Positions 35,245-46,433 are shown, numbered from the stretch's first letter. The stretch is DNA of 64,000 nucleotides from Halolactibacillus halophilus (GCF_900115605.1 NZ_FOXC01000001.1:157430-221429); one strand, 5' to 3'. Notes: a model not told the origin generated them from the letters alone. Numbers and translations: made by a program.

Positions 35245-35349
35245 AATATCCCCTCACTTGTCTGTTAAACGTACTTCTGTCGTTCTTAAATAGCATACTT
35301 TTTGTTTTTATGAACTAACGCATTTATTCATAAAGTGAAAAAAGAAACA

Positions 35350-35377
35350 GAAAAGAAGAGACCGAAGTCTCTTCTTA
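35350..35377 (-). terminator. Terminator after pyk
   Basis: AAGAAGAGAC-TTCG-GTCTCTTCTT is a perfect 10-bp stem with a UUCG loop, followed by TTCTGTTTC on the minus strand. Confidence 0.85.
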
Positions 35378-35407
35378 TTATAACAAATCTAGAGATGGTT
35401 TGGCGAA

Positions 35408-37171
35408 TTAAAGGATGCTGGCGCGACCTGCGTAAATATCACCTTTTTTAGCATCGATGGTAATTTCTTTACCTTCTTCGATGACATCCATTGCATTATC
35501 AACGCCAACAATGATAGGAATAGAAAGATCAAGACCCACAACAGCTGCGTGTGAAGTTAATCCACCTTCAACTGTAATGACACCACTTGCTTTTTCAAGT
35601 GCTGGCATCATATCTTTATCTGTACCTAAAGTAATTAAGACATCGCCTACTTTTACTTTTTCATTTGCTTCTTCTGCATTTCTCGCAAAAACAGCACGAC
35701 CGATTGTTGAACCTTTACCAATACCTTGGCCACTTGTTAGTACATCACCAATAACGTGAACTTTCATCATGTTTGTTGTACCACGTTCACCGACAGGGAC
35801 ACCTGCAGTGATAATGACACGGTCACCACGATAGAATTTTTCAGTTTCAAGACCACGCTCAATCGCTAAGTCAAGCACTTCGTCTGTTGTATAAGCAAAT
35901 TCACCTGTAATGGCACTTACACCCCAAGATAAAGCTAATCGTCGGCTTACTTTTTCATCAAATGTTACCGCAACGATAGGTGCTTTTGGACGGTATTTTG
36001 AAATCATACGTGCTGTTTGACCACTGTTTGTTGGAGTCAGAATTGCATCTACGTCAAGGTTCATTGCTGTATGGTTAACAGATTGACTAATTGCATCTGT
36101 CATTGTCATTTCGCTCGTTTTAGATCGACGATCTAAAATGGCTTTATGATCAAGTACTGATTCTGTTTTAAGCGCAATACGGTGCATGGTTTGAACTGCT
36201 TCTACAGGATAATCCCCGGCAGCTGTTTCACCAGAAAGCATAATTGCATCTGTACCATCAAAGATTGCGTTCGCAACGTCTGATGCTTCAGCACGTGTTG
36301 GACGTGGGTTACGCTGCATTGAGTCTAACATTTGTGTTGCTGTAATGACTGGTTTACCTGCATTGTTACATTTTTGGATCATATCTTTTTGTACAACCGG
36401 TACATCTTCAGGTGGGATTTCAACACCTAAATCACCACGAGCAACCATTAAACCGTCAGCCACTTGAAGAATCGCATCTAAGTTATCGACACCTTCTTGG
36501 TTTTCAATTTTAGGGATGATGTGGATGTCTTTACCACCATTGTTATCTAGGTGCTCACGAATCATTAAAACATCAGATGCGCGACGAATAAATGAAGCCG
36601 CAACAAAATCAACGCCTTGTTCAACACCAAATAGAATATCTTTTGCATCTTTATCTGTCATACCTGGTAAGTTAACACTTACGTTAGGTACGTTTACACC
36701 TTTTTTGTTTTTAAGTAAACCTGAGTTTAATGCTTTTGTTTTAAGTTCATTTTGATCTTTAAGAATCTCAACAACTTCAAGTTCAATCAGACCATCATCA
36801 AGTAAAATTTTAGAACCTACATGAACATCATTGATTAATTCAGGATATGTTACCGCAAATTTATCTGATGTTCCAAGGAAAGATTCATCCATTGTAATAT
36901 TGATATGTTGGTTTTTAACAATATCAACTTGACCGTCTGTCATCGTACCTGTACGAATTTCTGGTCCTTTAGTATCTAAAAGAATAGCGACTGTCTTACC
37001 TAGTTTTGCCGCTGCCTCGCGAATATTTTTAATACGAGCACCATGCTCTTCAAAGTCACCATGTGAAAAATTTAAACGGGCAACGTTCATTCCTGCTTCG
37101 ATTAACTGCTCTAATTTCTCAGTTGATTCTGAAGCTGGTCCAATTGTACATACAATTTTAGTTCTTCTCAT
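35408..37171 (-). CDS. pyk: Pyruvate kinase with C-terminal PEP-utilising domain
   Basis: The start is set at [14 protein letters not shown] because AGGAGG precedes that ATG; the longer frame adds 11 unlikely residues. The 587-residue protein has the TIM barrel with [13 protein letters not shown], the catalytic [11 protein letters not shown] and [11 protein letters not shown], and the regulatory C-domain. Residues about 475-587 form the extra domain seen in bacilli, related to PEP synthase, with [14 protein letters not shown]. It makes ATP and pyruvate from PEP. It is 47 bases after pfkA in one operon. Confidence 0.98.
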   Translation of the reverse strand: MRRTKIVCTIGPASESTEKLEQLIEAGMNVARLNFSHGDFEEHGARIKNIREAAAKLGKTVAILLDTKGPEIRTGTMTDGQVDIVKNQHINITMDESFLGTSDKFAVTYPELINDVHVGSKILLDDGLIELEVVEILKDQNELKTKALNSGLLKNKKGVNVPNVSVNLPGMTDKDAKDILFGVEQGVDFVAASFIRRASDVLMIREHLDNNGGKDIHIIPKIENQEGVDNLDAILQVADGLMVARGDLGVEIPPEDVPVVQKDMIQKCNNAGKPVITATQMLDSMQRNPRPTRAEASDVANAIFDGTDAIMLSGETAAGDYPVEAVQTMHRIALKTESVLDHKAILDRRSKTSEMTMTDAISQSVNHTAMNLDVDAILTPTNSGQTARMISKYRPKAPIVAVTFDEKVSRRLALSWGVSAITGEFAYTTDEVLDLAIERGLETEKFYRGDRVIITAGVPVGERGTTNMMKVHVIGDVLTSGQGIGKGSTIGRAVFARNAEEANEKVKVGDVLITLGTDKDMMPALEKASGVITVEGGLTSHAAVVGLDLSIPIIVGVDNAMDVIEEGKEITIDAKKGDIYAGRASIL

Positions 37172-37218
37172 TTGATAAATTCCTCCTTGAATTTGTAACA
37201 ACACATTTATCTATTATA

Positions 37219-38187
<969 letters not shown>

Positions 38188-38220
38188 TCAATTAGCTTCT
38201 TTCTCTTTTAAAACTCACTC

Positions 38221-38249
38221 ATTATAACATACATCATGCATGAATGTAA
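38221..38249 (-). promoter_or_regulatory. Sigma-A promoter of pfkA-pyk
   Basis: The minus strand has TTACAT, 17 bases, TATAAT, with TGT just before the -10 (extended form). Nearby CATGCATG makes an imperfect palindrome in the spacer. Confidence 0.7.
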
Positions 38250-38285
38250 TTTCATCTATGATTATACATGAAAGCAGTCAAAATC

Positions 38286-38313
38286 TCACCCCTTAATCAA
38301 GAGATTTAGGGGT
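38286..38313. terminator. Hairpin between accA and pfkA
   Basis: CACCCCT and AGGGGTG pair, with an inner AATC/GATT. A T5 run follows on the plus strand; on the minus strand the tract is only ATTTTG, so termination of accDA may be partial. Confidence 0.55.
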
Positions 38314-38387
38314 GTTTTTCAAGATTATTTCATATTTTTACGAAGTTTTTAGCTTTTTTCATGCGTTTTGCCTGACAATAAGCTGAA

Positions 38388-39341
38388 CTATTCGGTTATT
38401 TCTCCTATTTTTTTATATTTCTCCCACCTTATATTCGGTAAGCTCTGCCGATCAATAGTCGTTAAATAATTAAATGATTTTTCGATATACGTATCAACAT
38501 AAGCCACTTGCATGTCAAAATCACGATGCGCCCCGCCTTTTACTTCCGGAATAATCTCATCAATGATACCTAACGCTTTTAAATCTTTGGCTGTGATTTT
38601 TAAAGATTTAGCTGCTTCCTCTGCTTTTGTTGCATCTTTCCACAATATACTTGCCGCACCTTCTGGTGAAATCACCGAATACATCGCATTTTCTAACATA
38701 TGTACATGATCAGCAAGACCAATCCCTAAGGCACCGCCACTTCCTCCTTCACCAATGACAACCGCAATAATTGGTACGGTTAAATGAGCCATTTCCATTA
38801 AATTACGCGCAATGGCTTCCCCTTGTCCGCGCTCTTCGGCACCCTTTCCAGGGTGTGCTCCCTTTGTATCAATAAAACAAATAATCGGTCGGTTAAATTT
38901 TTCTGCTAGCTTCATCTGTCTAATGGCTTTACGGTAACCTTCTGGATGCGGACTCGCAAAGTTACGGTGAAGATTCTCTTTGGTGTTTTTTCCACGTTGC
39001 TGGGCCACAACAGTCACCGGCACTTCTTTATATTTCGCAATTCCAGTAATAATGGCCGGGTCATCACGATAGAGTCGATCACCATGTAATTCAATAAAAT
39101 TAGTGAATAATTTCTCAATATAATCCAGTGACGTTGGTCGTTCAGGGTGTCTGGCAACCTGAATCCGGTCCCAGATTGATAGATGATCATAAATCTCTTG
39201 TTCTAGTCGTTTTAGACGTTGTTCCATCGTATTGATTTCATCATCTAATGTCAGGTTATTTTCTTCGGCCATGTTTTTTAATTCGTGTATCTTTTCTTTT
39301 AATTCAATAATTGGTTTTTCAAAAGAGAGTACTTGCTTCAT
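38388..39341 (-). CDS. accA: Acetyl-CoA carboxylase carboxyltransferase subunit alpha
   Basis: A 317-residue crotonase-fold protein with [19 protein letters not shown] and [19 protein letters not shown], and the biotin/CoA-site region [18 protein letters not shown]. With AccD it moves the carboxyl group from carboxybiotin to acetyl-CoA, giving malonyl-CoA for fatty acids. Its ATG overlaps the accD stop by four bases (ATGA). Confidence 0.98.
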   Translation of the reverse strand: MKQVLSFEKPIIELKEKIHELKNMAEENNLTLDDEINTMEQRLKRLEQEIYDHLSIWDRIQVARHPERPTSLDYIEKLFTNFIELHGDRLYRDDPAIITGIAKYKEVPVTVVAQQRGKNTKENLHRNFASPHPEGYRKAIRQMKLAEKFNRPIICFIDTKGAHPGKGAEERGQGEAIARNLMEMAHLTVPIIAVVIGEGGSGGALGIGLADHVHMLENAMYSVISPEGAASILWKDATKAEEAAKSLKITAKDLKALGIIDEIIPEVKGGAHRDFDMQVAYVDTYIEKSFNYLTTIDRQSLPNIRWEKYKKIGEITE

Positions 39342-40204
39342 AACTCGTCACGTCCTTTCGGTTGATGTAAATCAAGGACGGTCGTTAACAGTGCTTTTAA
39401 TTCATGACGATGGACAACTTTATCTACTTGTCCATGTTTCAGTTGGAATTCAGCTGTTTGAAAATCATCCGGTAATTTTTCGCGAATCGTTTGTTCAATG
39501 ATACGTCTACCTGCAAAGCCAATCAAAGCTTTTGGTTCAGCAAAATGATAGTCTCCAATCGAGGCAAAGCTAGCAGTAACACCACCGGTTGTTGGGTGGG
39601 TAAATACATTGATGAGACAACCCCCACTGCGATTAAACCGGTCAACAGCTATGGACGTTTTCGCCATCTGCATTAAACTGATCATGCCTTCTTGCATTCT
39701 CGCCCCACCTGACGCTGTAAAAATAATCATCGGTAATTGTTCTACGCGTGCATTTTCCAGCGCACGGGCGATTTTTTCACCAACAACAGCACCCATACTT
39801 GCCATTCTAAAAAATGGATCCATAACGACGATGGCTGTTTCATAGCCATTAATCGTTCCTTTTCCTGTCACAACCGCATCTTTTAGTCCAGTCTTGGCTT
39901 GGTCTTTCTTTAACTTTTCTTGATATTCTGGGAACTTTAGTGGGTCAGTTGTTTCCATTGACGGATCCCATTCAGTAAAGCTGTCTTCATCGATTAACGC
40001 TTTAATTCGCTCATAGGCTGTTAAGCGGTGATGCGTCCCGCAATTGGGGCACACTTTTAATTGTTGTGACCATTCTTTCTCATAATATATTTTACCGCAA
40101 GACCCGCACTTTTCGACAAGGCCTTCGGGTATTTCTTGTTTTGCTTTTTCTGTTGGAATTGACGCATACTTTTTCTTTTTATAAAAAATACTTTTAAACT
40201 GCAT
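39338..40204 (-). CDS. accD: Acetyl-CoA carboxylase carboxyltransferase subunit beta
   Basis: A 288-residue protein with an N-terminal four-Cys zinc ribbon, [16 protein letters not shown] then [18 protein letters not shown]. The crotonase-like domain has [19 protein letters not shown] and [14 protein letters not shown]. It partners AccA. The GntR gene lies 15 bases upstream, in the order ytsJ-gntR-accD-accA. Confidence 0.98.
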   Translation of the reverse strand: MQFKSIFYKKKKYASIPTEKAKQEIPEGLVEKCGSCGKIYYEKEWSQQLKVCPNCGTHHRLTAYERIKALIDEDSFTEWDPSMETTDPLKFPEYQEKLKKDQAKTGLKDAVVTGKGTINGYETAIVVMDPFFRMASMGAVVGEKIARALENARVEQLPMIIFTASGGARMQEGMISLMQMAKTSIAVDRFNRSGGCLINVFTHPTTGGVTASFASIGDYHFAEPKALIGFAGRRIIEQTIREKLPDDFQTAEFQLKHGQVDKVVHRHELKALLTTVLDLHQPKGRDEL

Positions 40205-40218
40205 CAGCTATTCCCCCC

Positions 40219-40800
40219 TTATTCTTCCGTCGTTTGAACACCAAACGACTGGAATAAATCTTTAACTTTGCGTATATGTTGTTTATCCTCAATTGATAAA
40301 TAAAAGGCATAGAGTAAATACCAAATCTTTTCTAACAACTGATTATCAATTACTGAAAGAATCACTTCAAACGTTGCTTTATAGCCACGCTTTTTCCAAT
40401 AATCGTAACCGTGGCCCGACCACTTACTTTGAATATATGCGCTACCACGGATATGACCTAAGTCAATAATCACATCTTCAATCATAACGAGCGTATCATC
40501 GACATTATCTTTTGTTTCTCGGTCTTGAAAGATAAAGCCGGCGAGTAATGACAAAGTCTGATAAGACTGGTAGGGGCGTAAAAACGTCCCGTCTCCTTGC
40601 CTTGTTTCAATCAATCCCAGTAATTCAATCGCTCTCAGTCCTTCACGAATCGTTGACCGACTCAAATGCAACTCTTCAGCCATTTCACGTTCAGACGGGA
40701 GTTTATCACCCGGTTTTAATTGATCAATCTGAATATAATCCTTTATTTTTTCAAGTACATTTTGATAGGCTTTTGTATTTGAATTAGATCTTGTCAACAT
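40219..40800 (-). CDS. GntR-family (FadR-type) transcriptional regulator
   Basis: The start chosen gives MLTRSNSNTKAYQNVLEK, 193 residues, with AAGGTGAG before it and 17 bases of overlap with the malic enzyme gene. The winged helix is clear: KPGDKLPSEREMAEELHLSR, then IREGLRAIELLGLI and RQGDGTFL. The helical C-terminal part would bind a metabolite. Bacilli often have such a regulator between ytsJ and accD. A FadR-type operator lies before the malic enzyme gene, so it likely controls this cluster. Ligand unknown; acyl-CoA or an organic acid would fit. Confidence 0.9.
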   Translation of the reverse strand: MLTRSNSNTKAYQNVLEKIKDYIQIDQLKPGDKLPSEREMAEELHLSRSTIREGLRAIELLGLIETRQGDGTFLRPYQSYQTLSLLAGFIFQDRETKDNVDDTLVMIEDVIIDLGHIRGSAYIQSKWSGHGYDYWKKRGYKATFEVILSVIDNQLLEKIWYLLYAFYLSIEDKQHIRKVKDLFQSFGVQTTEE

Positions 40801-41977
40801 GCTCACCTTGACTGACGCCACTTTTAATCGCTGCTTCACTAACAGCCTTTGCAACTGCTTCAGCTACTTGTTCATCAAAAGGGTCAGGAATAACATAATC
40901 TTCATCTAATTCCGTCGCTGAAATAATCCCGGCAATCGCATGAACTGCGGCTACTTTCATCTCTTCATTGATATCTGTTGCCCTCACACTGAGGGCCCCT
41001 TTAAATATCCCCGGAAAGGCAAGGACGTTATTGACTTGATTAGGATAATCACTGCGTCCAGTTCCAATAACACGAGCACCAGCCTGTTTTGCCCGTTCAG
41101 GTGTGATTTCTGGGTCTGGGTTGGCCATCGCAAAAATGATTGGGTCACGCTTCATCGATTGAATCATCGCTTCGTCGACCAAATCTTTTAGTGAAACGCC
41201 AATAAAGACATCCGCATCTTTCATAACCGAACGCAAGTCACCTGTTTCGTTCGACTTATTTGTATAAGCTAATATCGCTTGTTTTTCAGCATTCATCCCG
41301 TTGCCTCGTCCTTTGTAGATAGCGCCTTTTGAATCACAAAGAACCATATCTTTAACGCCAAAGTAATGAAGTAATTTTACAATTGCAATACCCGCAGCAC
41401 CGGCACCGTTAATGACCACTTTAATCTCAGTAAATGATTTATCAACAAGACGTAACGCATTAACTAAGCCAGCTAACGTGACAATGGCGGTCCCGTGTTG
41501 ATCGTCGTGGAAAACAGGGATATTTAATCGTTCTTTTAGTGTTTGTTCAATATAAAAGCATTCAGGCGCTTTAATGTCTTCTAAATTAATGCCACCGAAA
41601 GTTGGCGCCAATAACTCGACCGTGCGGATAACTTCATCCGGGTCTTTTGTATCTAAACAAATGGGAAAAGCATCGACATCAGCAAAATTCTTGAATAAGA
41701 CAGCTTTTCCTTCCATCACCGGTAACGACGCTTGCGCTCCGATCGAACCTAAACCAAGAACCGCTGTCCCGTTGGTGACGACACCAACCATATTTGATTT
41801 CATCGTATACCTGTAGGCTGCTTTCTCATCACGTTCAATTTCAAGACACGGCTCAGCCACTCCAGGTGAATAGGCTAAACTTAAATCATATTTATCATTA
41901 ATCGCCACTTTTGACTGTATTGTGAGTTTACCTTGGTTAGCTTCATGCATCTGTAAAGCTTCTTTTTTTAATGTCAT
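40784..41977 (-). CDS. ytsJ: NADP-dependent malic enzyme (YtsJ-like)
   Basis: A 397-residue short malic enzyme. It shows AYSPGVAEPCLEI, NGTAVLGLGSIGAQASLPVMEGK, HDDQHGTAIVTLAGLVNAL with the metal-binding Asp residues, and the Rossmann motif VINGAGAAGIAI. It converts malate to pyruvate with NADPH. It is placed upstream of accDA, which use acetyl-CoA derived from pyruvate, and NADPH is needed for lipid synthesis. Which of the bacillary malic enzymes it matches is set by synteny with ytsJ-dnaE. Confidence 0.93.
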   Translation of the reverse strand: MTLKKEALQMHEANQGKLTIQSKVAINDKYDLSLAYSPGVAEPCLEIERDEKAAYRYTMKSNMVGVVTNGTAVLGLGSIGAQASLPVMEGKAVLFKNFADVDAFPICLDTKDPDEVIRTVELLAPTFGGINLEDIKAPECFYIEQTLKERLNIPVFHDDQHGTAIVTLAGLVNALRLVDKSFTEIKVVINGAGAAGIAIVKLLHYFGVKDMVLCDSKGAIYKGRGNGMNAEKQAILAYTNKSNETGDLRSVMKDADVFIGVSLKDLVDEAMIQSMKRDPIIFAMANPDPEITPERAKQAGARVIGTGRSDYPNQVNNVLAFPGIFKGALSVRATDINEEMKVAAVHAIAGIISATELDEDYVIPDPFDEQVAEAVAKAVSEAAIKSGVSQGEHVDKI

Positions 41978-42016
41978 CTATTCATACCCACCCTTTACCT
42001 ACAATTTATTATCTAC

Positions 42017-42027
42017 TGGTCTGACCA
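42017..42027. promoter_or_regulatory. FadR/GntR-type operator before the malic enzyme gene
   Basis: TGGTCTGACCA is a perfect 11-bp palindrome matching the FadR/LldR subfamily pattern TGGT-N3-ACCA. It lies 40 bases before the malic enzyme start, downstream of the likely promoter, and the regulator is the next gene. Confidence 0.65.
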
Positions 42028-42041
42028 CTCTAAAAACTATC

Positions 42042-42067
42042 TTACACTAAATTAGTACCTAGTGTAA
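42042..42067. promoter_or_regulatory. Inverted repeat over the malic enzyme promoter
   Basis: TTACACTA-N10-TAGTGTAA has perfect 8-bp arms. On the minus strand TTTACA in one arm and TAAGAT at the other edge, 18 bases apart, can be -35 and -10. The repeat therefore covers both promoter boxes. Confidence 0.55.
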
Positions 42068-42117
42068 ACAACAACCCAATGAATTCGGAAAATATCAAAC
42101 TTTCTTACGATATACAA

Positions 42118-42163
42118 TAAAAAACCGTTAGGATCATGGCCAACTAACCATAATCCCAACGGC
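42118..42163 (-). terminator. Terminator after dnaE
   Basis: CCGTTGGGATTATGG pairs with CCATGATCCTAACGG on the minus strand, with two mismatches, followed by TTTTTTATTG. Confidence 0.87.
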
Positions 42164-42169
42164 TCTCCG

Positions 42170-45100
42170 TTAACGACTAATTGTCTTTTGTTTAACATTC
42201 TCTGCTCCAAACAGCTGCTCCAACTGTTTTTTCACTGCATAGTCCGTCTCTAAATAGTATTCAGGTCTTAATTTAAACACTTGTTGTGTCTCTTTTTGAT
42301 ACAACATAACCGGTGTATCGCCAGGATATTTTGCTACCACTGGCTTTAATTTATTTAACACTTGTTGTTCGCTCATATTGATGATTTGAATGAAGTAGGC
42401 TTGTTTATTCATTTCCTCTATTTTAATATCTTCGAAATCAAATGGTTGTACGTTTTCAATAATACCTTGTTTTTTTCCTTGTCGTTCTTCTAGTTTCGCT
42501 CGGATTAAAACAAAGGCATCCTCAACTAAAGTATGTTTATATGACCGAAACTGTTCAGGAAATATCACCATCTCAAATGTTGCATCTTCATCTGTCAATT
42601 GAATAAAAGCCATTGATTCGCCGCGTTTGGTACGAATCACGCGTACCGCTTCAACGAAGGCAACCGTTTGATAGGATTGTTTTACTAAGGCTACTTCCAT
42701 TAAAAAAGTCAGACTGACACAGCCGCCTTGTCTGATCGCTTTACGATAATGTGCGAGTGGATGTGTCGATACATACATGCCGACAAGTTCTTTTTCAAAA
42801 CTTAACTTTTCCATAACTGGCATCGGTTCAGTGTCTGGATAGCGCTCTTCCATTTGATAAAACCCATCTAACCAGTCAATATCACCCTGGATATCACCAA
42901 ACAGCGTACCATTCTCAATTGCTGCATCTATCGATTGTAATAGGGCCCCGCGTTCAATTTCAAAAATATCAAATGTACCAGCAAGAACAAGGGTTTCAAT
43001 ATCTTTACGTTTCACAACGTCAAGCGGGATGCGTAAACAAAAGTCATACAGACTCTGAAACGGGGCTTGGCGACGCTCTTTGACAATCGCATCAATCACC
43101 GGATAGCTTAAACCTTTAATCGCTTTTAATCCCATCCGAATGCCCGCTTTTTCAGAGGTAAACAGGTGCAAGCTTTGATTAATATTAGGTGCCAGCATCT
43201 TGATCCCAGCACGTTTTATTTCATGGCTGTACTGCACCATTTTATCATTTGATCCGTAAGCGTCATTTAATAAAGCAGTATAAAAACTTTTCGAAAAGTG
43301 TGCTTTTAAATAGGCAAGCTGATACGAAATTAAACTATAACTCACCGCGTGACTGCGGTTGAAACCATAATTAGCAAAGTTTAAAACCCACGAAAAGACC
43401 TCGTTAATGACCGCTTCGTCATAGCCTTTTTTAACACACCCAGCTGTAAATGTCGCTTTAGCATTTTCAATTGCCGAGCGGTTCTTCTTACTGACCGCCC
43501 GGCGTAAAAGATCGGCTTCACCAAAGCTTAATCCCGCAAATTGATTGGCCACCCGCATGATTTGTTCTTGATATATCAGAACACCATAGGTGTCACGGAG
43601 AATCGGCTCTAAGTCGGGATGTAAATAGCTGACGGTTTCTTTTTGTTCTTTTCGCTTGATATACGTGTCAATGAACGCCATCGGACCGGGACGGTACAAG
43701 GCATTCACCGCCACAATATCTTCAAATCGGGTCGGCTTTAACTTCGCAAGTGTTTCTTGCATTCCTTTTGATTCTAATTGAAAAATTCCGAGTGTGCGTC
43801 CCTTTTGTAGTAACTGATACGTCAGTTGATCATCTAACACAAGTTGATCCATCGTAAATTCGGGCAAGACTTTTTTCCTTATATCTTTTACGATGTGTTC
43901 AATAATCGTTAAATTCTTTAGCCCGAGAAAGTCAATCTTTAATAAGCCAATTGACTCTAAATCCGTCATGTTGTACTGCGTAAGCAAATGGGCATCATTA
44001 TCATGTGTCAGTGGTGTATGCTTGGTTAATCGGTCATGATAAATAACCACACCAGCAGCATGCGTCGACAAGTTTCTTGGTAGGTCTTCAATGACTCGGG
44101 CAACTTTAAAGAACGACTTTAATTCATCTGATTGCTTAATATAGTCCAGTAAGTCTGGTGACTCTTTTACGGCACGGGTAAGGGTGAGCGACGGATCATG
44201 TGGTAATAATTTTAAGATATAATTAAACGTATCATCCGCTAAACCGAATACTTTTGCCAGTTCACGTATCGTTGAACGGACTTTAAAGGTGCCAAACGTA
44301 CCAATCTGAGCGACGTGTTCGCGCCCGTATTTTTGTTTGACGTAAGCAATGACTTTATCACGTCCATAATCGGAAAAATCAATATCTATATCTGGCATCG
44401 ATACCCGCTCAGGGTTAAGAAACCGTTCAAATAGTAAATCATAATGAAGCGGATCTACTTGTGTAATATCAAGTAAATAACTGATAATTGATCCCGCCGC
44501 TGATCCCCGTCCTGGCCCCACCATAATCTGTTCTTTACGGGCATAACGAATAAAGTCTGATACGATTAAGAAGTAGTCACTGTAGCCCATCTTGTTTATG
44601 ACACTGAGCTCATACTGCATTCTTTCTGTTGCCACACGATTATCCCCGTATTTATGTTTAAGTGCTTCTTCACATAGCTTAGTCAAGTACCGATGCGGCG
44701 ATATATTCTCAGGAAGTGGGAATTTAGGTAACAGCCGTTCTTTAGGTGGCATGACGACATCACAGTCCTCCGTAAAGCGTCTCGTTCGCTCTCGCAATAC
44801 TTTTGGGATACGCGAGGTCAGTTCATCCGCAGTTAAAAAGTGATGCCCTCCATCTTCCGCTTGATTTTGTTTCTTTTTATCCATCTGGCGTAAATAGTGA
44901 TAAGCTTCTTTATCAGCCGGGCGTAAATACGTCACATTTGATAGCCAGACAGTCTGGTTATGTTCTATCAATGTAGCATTGCGACTATCACTGAGACTCA
45001 CACCCACATGCGTATCAACCGGCCAGTCAGCTAAAAACTTATTTAGGTCATCTGCTTCTAACTGAGACTTATCAAAGACCGTTCTTATGACAGAAACAGG

Positions 45101-45457
45101 GACGATCATTTTAATATCGCCTTGATAAGCTTGTAGTGTGCGAGGTGTGACAGCCGCTTCACTCGTTTCAACCGCTGAACTTAATGCAAGTAACGCCTGG
45201 TAGCCGTGATAGTTTTTACTATAGACCATCACCTCTTCGTCACGACCTTCGATCTCGATAGATAGTGATAAACCTATAACAGGTTTTATCTGATGTGTCT
45301 GACACAGTTGATAAAATTGATAAGCACCGAAGAGCACGTGATCGTCAGTTAATACGAGCGTATCTAATTGATGCTCTTTTGCGAAGGCTAGATAGTCATT
45401 AAATTTGATTGTACTCTTCATAAAACTATAGCCACTTCTGACGCGTAAATGGGTCAC
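42170..45457 (-). CDS. dnaE: DNA polymerase III alpha subunit DnaE
   Basis: A 1095-residue C-family polymerase of the DnaE type, without the PolC exonuclease insert. The N-terminal PHP domain has HLRVRSGYSFM and LVLTDDHVLFGAYQFY. The catalytic palm has GPGRGSAAGSIISYLLDI, the aspartates in MPDIDIDFSDYGRD, then the fingers, HhH and an OB-fold domain (about 950-1030). In bacilli it extends RNA primers before PolC takes over. Length is close to B. subtilis DnaE (1115). It is upstream of ytsJ as in B. subtilis. Confidence 0.97.
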   Translation of the reverse strand: MTHLRVRSGYSFMKSTIKFNDYLAFAKEHQLDTLVLTDDHVLFGAYQFYQLCQTHQIKPVIGLSLSIEIEGRDEEVMVYSKNYHGYQALLALSSAVETSEAAVTPRTLQAYQGDIKMIVPVSVIRTVFDKSQLEADDLNKFLADWPVDTHVGVSLSDSRNATLIEHNQTVWLSNVTYLRPADKEAYHYLRQMDKKKQNQAEDGGHHFLTADELTSRIPKVLRERTRRFTEDCDVVMPPKERLLPKFPLPENISPHRYLTKLCEEALKHKYGDNRVATERMQYELSVINKMGYSDYFLIVSDFIRYARKEQIMVGPGRGSAAGSIISYLLDITQVDPLHYDLLFERFLNPERVSMPDIDIDFSDYGRDKVIAYVKQKYGREHVAQIGTFGTFKVRSTIRELAKVFGLADDTFNYILKLLPHDPSLTLTRAVKESPDLLDYIKQSDELKSFFKVARVIEDLPRNLSTHAAGVVIYHDRLTKHTPLTHDNDAHLLTQYNMTDLESIGLLKIDFLGLKNLTIIEHIVKDIRKKVLPEFTMDQLVLDDQLTYQLLQKGRTLGIFQLESKGMQETLAKLKPTRFEDIVAVNALYRPGPMAFIDTYIKRKEQKETVSYLHPDLEPILRDTYGVLIYQEQIMRVANQFAGLSFGEADLLRRAVSKKNRSAIENAKATFTAGCVKKGYDEAVINEVFSWVLNFANYGFNRSHAVSYSLISYQLAYLKAHFSKSFYTALLNDAYGSNDKMVQYSHEIKRAGIKMLAPNINQSLHLFTSEKAGIRMGLKAIKGLSYPVIDAIVKERRQAPFQSLYDFCLRIPLDVVKRKDIETLVLAGTFDIFEIERGALLQSIDAAIENGTLFGDIQGDIDWLDGFYQMEERYPDTEPMPVMEKLSFEKELVGMYVSTHPLAHYRKAIRQGGCVSLTFLMEVALVKQSYQTVAFVEAVRVIRTKRGESMAFIQLTDEDATFEMVIFPEQFRSYKHTLVEDAFVLIRAKLEERQGKKQGIIENVQPFDFEDIKIEEMNKQAYFIQIINMSEQQVLNKLKPVVAKYPGDTPVMLYQKETQQVFKLRPEYYLETDYAVKKQLEQLFGAENVKQKTISR

Positions 45458-45514
45458 TTTTTCTTCACCTCCACGAAACGTATGTTCTTCTTTTTATTTT
45501 AGCGTAAAAGCTAA

Positions 45515-45533
45515 TTTCAAGCAACGCTTGAAA
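45515..45533. promoter_or_regulatory. Inverted repeat at the dnaE promoter
   Basis: TTTCAAGC-AAC-GCTTGAAA has perfect 8-bp arms. On the minus strand a promoter TTGCTT, 17 bases, TAAAAT starts within it. It is not a LexA box. Candidate operator. Confidence 0.5.
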
Positions 45534-45675
45534 CTTTCGATTTCTATATTTATCTTTCTAGTGTAGCATATTTTTCCGTTTATCCGCTCGTCTAAAACAA
45601 AAAGCAAATCTTAACAGAAAAATTAAAAACACCCGCCTTACAGGGCACTAAATTCTTCTTTTTTTAAAATAAAAC

Positions 45676-45707
45676 AAAAAAACGATTAAGATCTTCTCTC
45701 AACCGTC
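45676..45707 (-). terminator. Terminator after the 143-aa gene
   Basis: On the minus strand ACGGTTGAGA pairs with TCTTAATCGT (ten pairs, two G-U) around GAAGA, then TTTTTTTG follows. Confidence 0.85.
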
Positions 45708-45747
45708 TTTTTGTCACACCTATTCTATTATTCATTCTTAGCCTCAC

Positions 45748-46179
45748 TTACTCTTCTTTTAAGATGTCTTTAAGGACAATATCACGGTCAAATGCGACTT
45801 CTTCTCCGTCTTTATCATACATAATCGTAACAGTTATCACGTCATCTTGATCAAGCGTGACATGATCAATGAACGTATCGCCAAAATCATCAGCAACGTC
45901 TAGCACATCTAATGATAGTACCCAGTCATAGATATTTTCATTTTTGTACGATAACGTAATAGAAACCCGGTTGATTGGTTCATCAAATAAGCGTTCAATA
46001 GAATATGTCCCCGGTAAATAGAGTGTATCATCGGCATTGACAAGTGTTAAGTTATTCATTTGAATGTCATGCGCATGCACATCCGTTTGATAGACGTGCA
46101 GTTGTTGTTGATGGTTTGAGTAGATCAAAGCACCAATCGTCACGACAAAAATAACAACCAATAGATAAAACTTTTTCAT
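45748..46179 (-). CDS. Unidentified small membrane-anchored or secreted protein
   Basis: The start at MKKFYLLVVIFVVTIGALIY is chosen because GGGAGGT precedes that ATG; the longer frame runs through AT-rich sequence without a ribosome site. The 143-residue product has a Lys-Lys start and one hydrophobic helix (about 4-20), with no lipobox. The outer part is acidic and beta-prone, with many Asp and Val. I do not recognise it. A perfect inverted repeat lies just upstream at 46212-46233. It is part of the accessory block inserted between dnaE and nrnA. Confidence 0.72.
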   Translation of the reverse strand: MKKFYLLVVIFVVTIGALIYSNHQQQLHVYQTDVHAHDIQMNNLTLVNADDTLYLPGTYSIERLFDEPINRVSITLSYKNENIYDWVLSLDVLDVADDFGDTFIDHVTLDQDDVITVTIMYDKDGEEVAFDRDIVLKDILKEE

Positions 46180-46211
46180 AAAAAACCTCCCTAGTTTTCT
46201 AATTATCATAT

Positions 46212-46233
46212 AAATTACGATATAACGTAATTT
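46212..46233. promoter_or_regulatory. Inverted repeat upstream of the 143-aa gene
   Basis: AAATTACG-ATATAA-CGTAATTT has perfect 8-bp arms. TTACGT in it may be a -35, with GATAAT 17 bases on. Candidate operator; resembles metal-repressor (Zur/Fur-like) boxes only loosely. Confidence 0.4.
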
Positions 46234-46247
46234 AGCTAAAAACATTT

Positions 46248-46433
46248 TTATTTTTTTGTTATTTTTGTAGAATTTAATATCCAAAAAATAACTGTAAAAA
46301 AGAGAATTATAAGTATCTTTTTTACATCTATTTTTACATCAATAATCAGGGTGTAAAACACAACAACTTCAAAAAAAATGATTGCACTACTCATTTGATT
46401 TTCATTAAATAATTTACTAGTTAATCTTTCCAT
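46248..46433 (-). CDS. Possible small two-helix membrane protein
   Basis: A 61-codon frame from MERLTSKLFNENQMSS with two hydrophobic helices (about 15-32 and 39-55), ending NSTKITKK. An AAGGAG lies 12 bases before the ATG, slightly far. The region is very AT-rich and no relative is known to me. It could be a small inner-membrane protein or chance. Confidence 0.35.
   Translation of the reverse strand: MERLTSKLFNENQMSSAIIFFEVVVFYTLIIDVKIDVKKILIILFFTVIFWILNSTKITKK

Noticed and set aside
45615..45645. GTGCCCTGTAAGGCGGG segment as a second terminator before dnaE
   Set aside because: Only three or four pairs can form, far weaker than the nearby clear terminator at 45676-45707.
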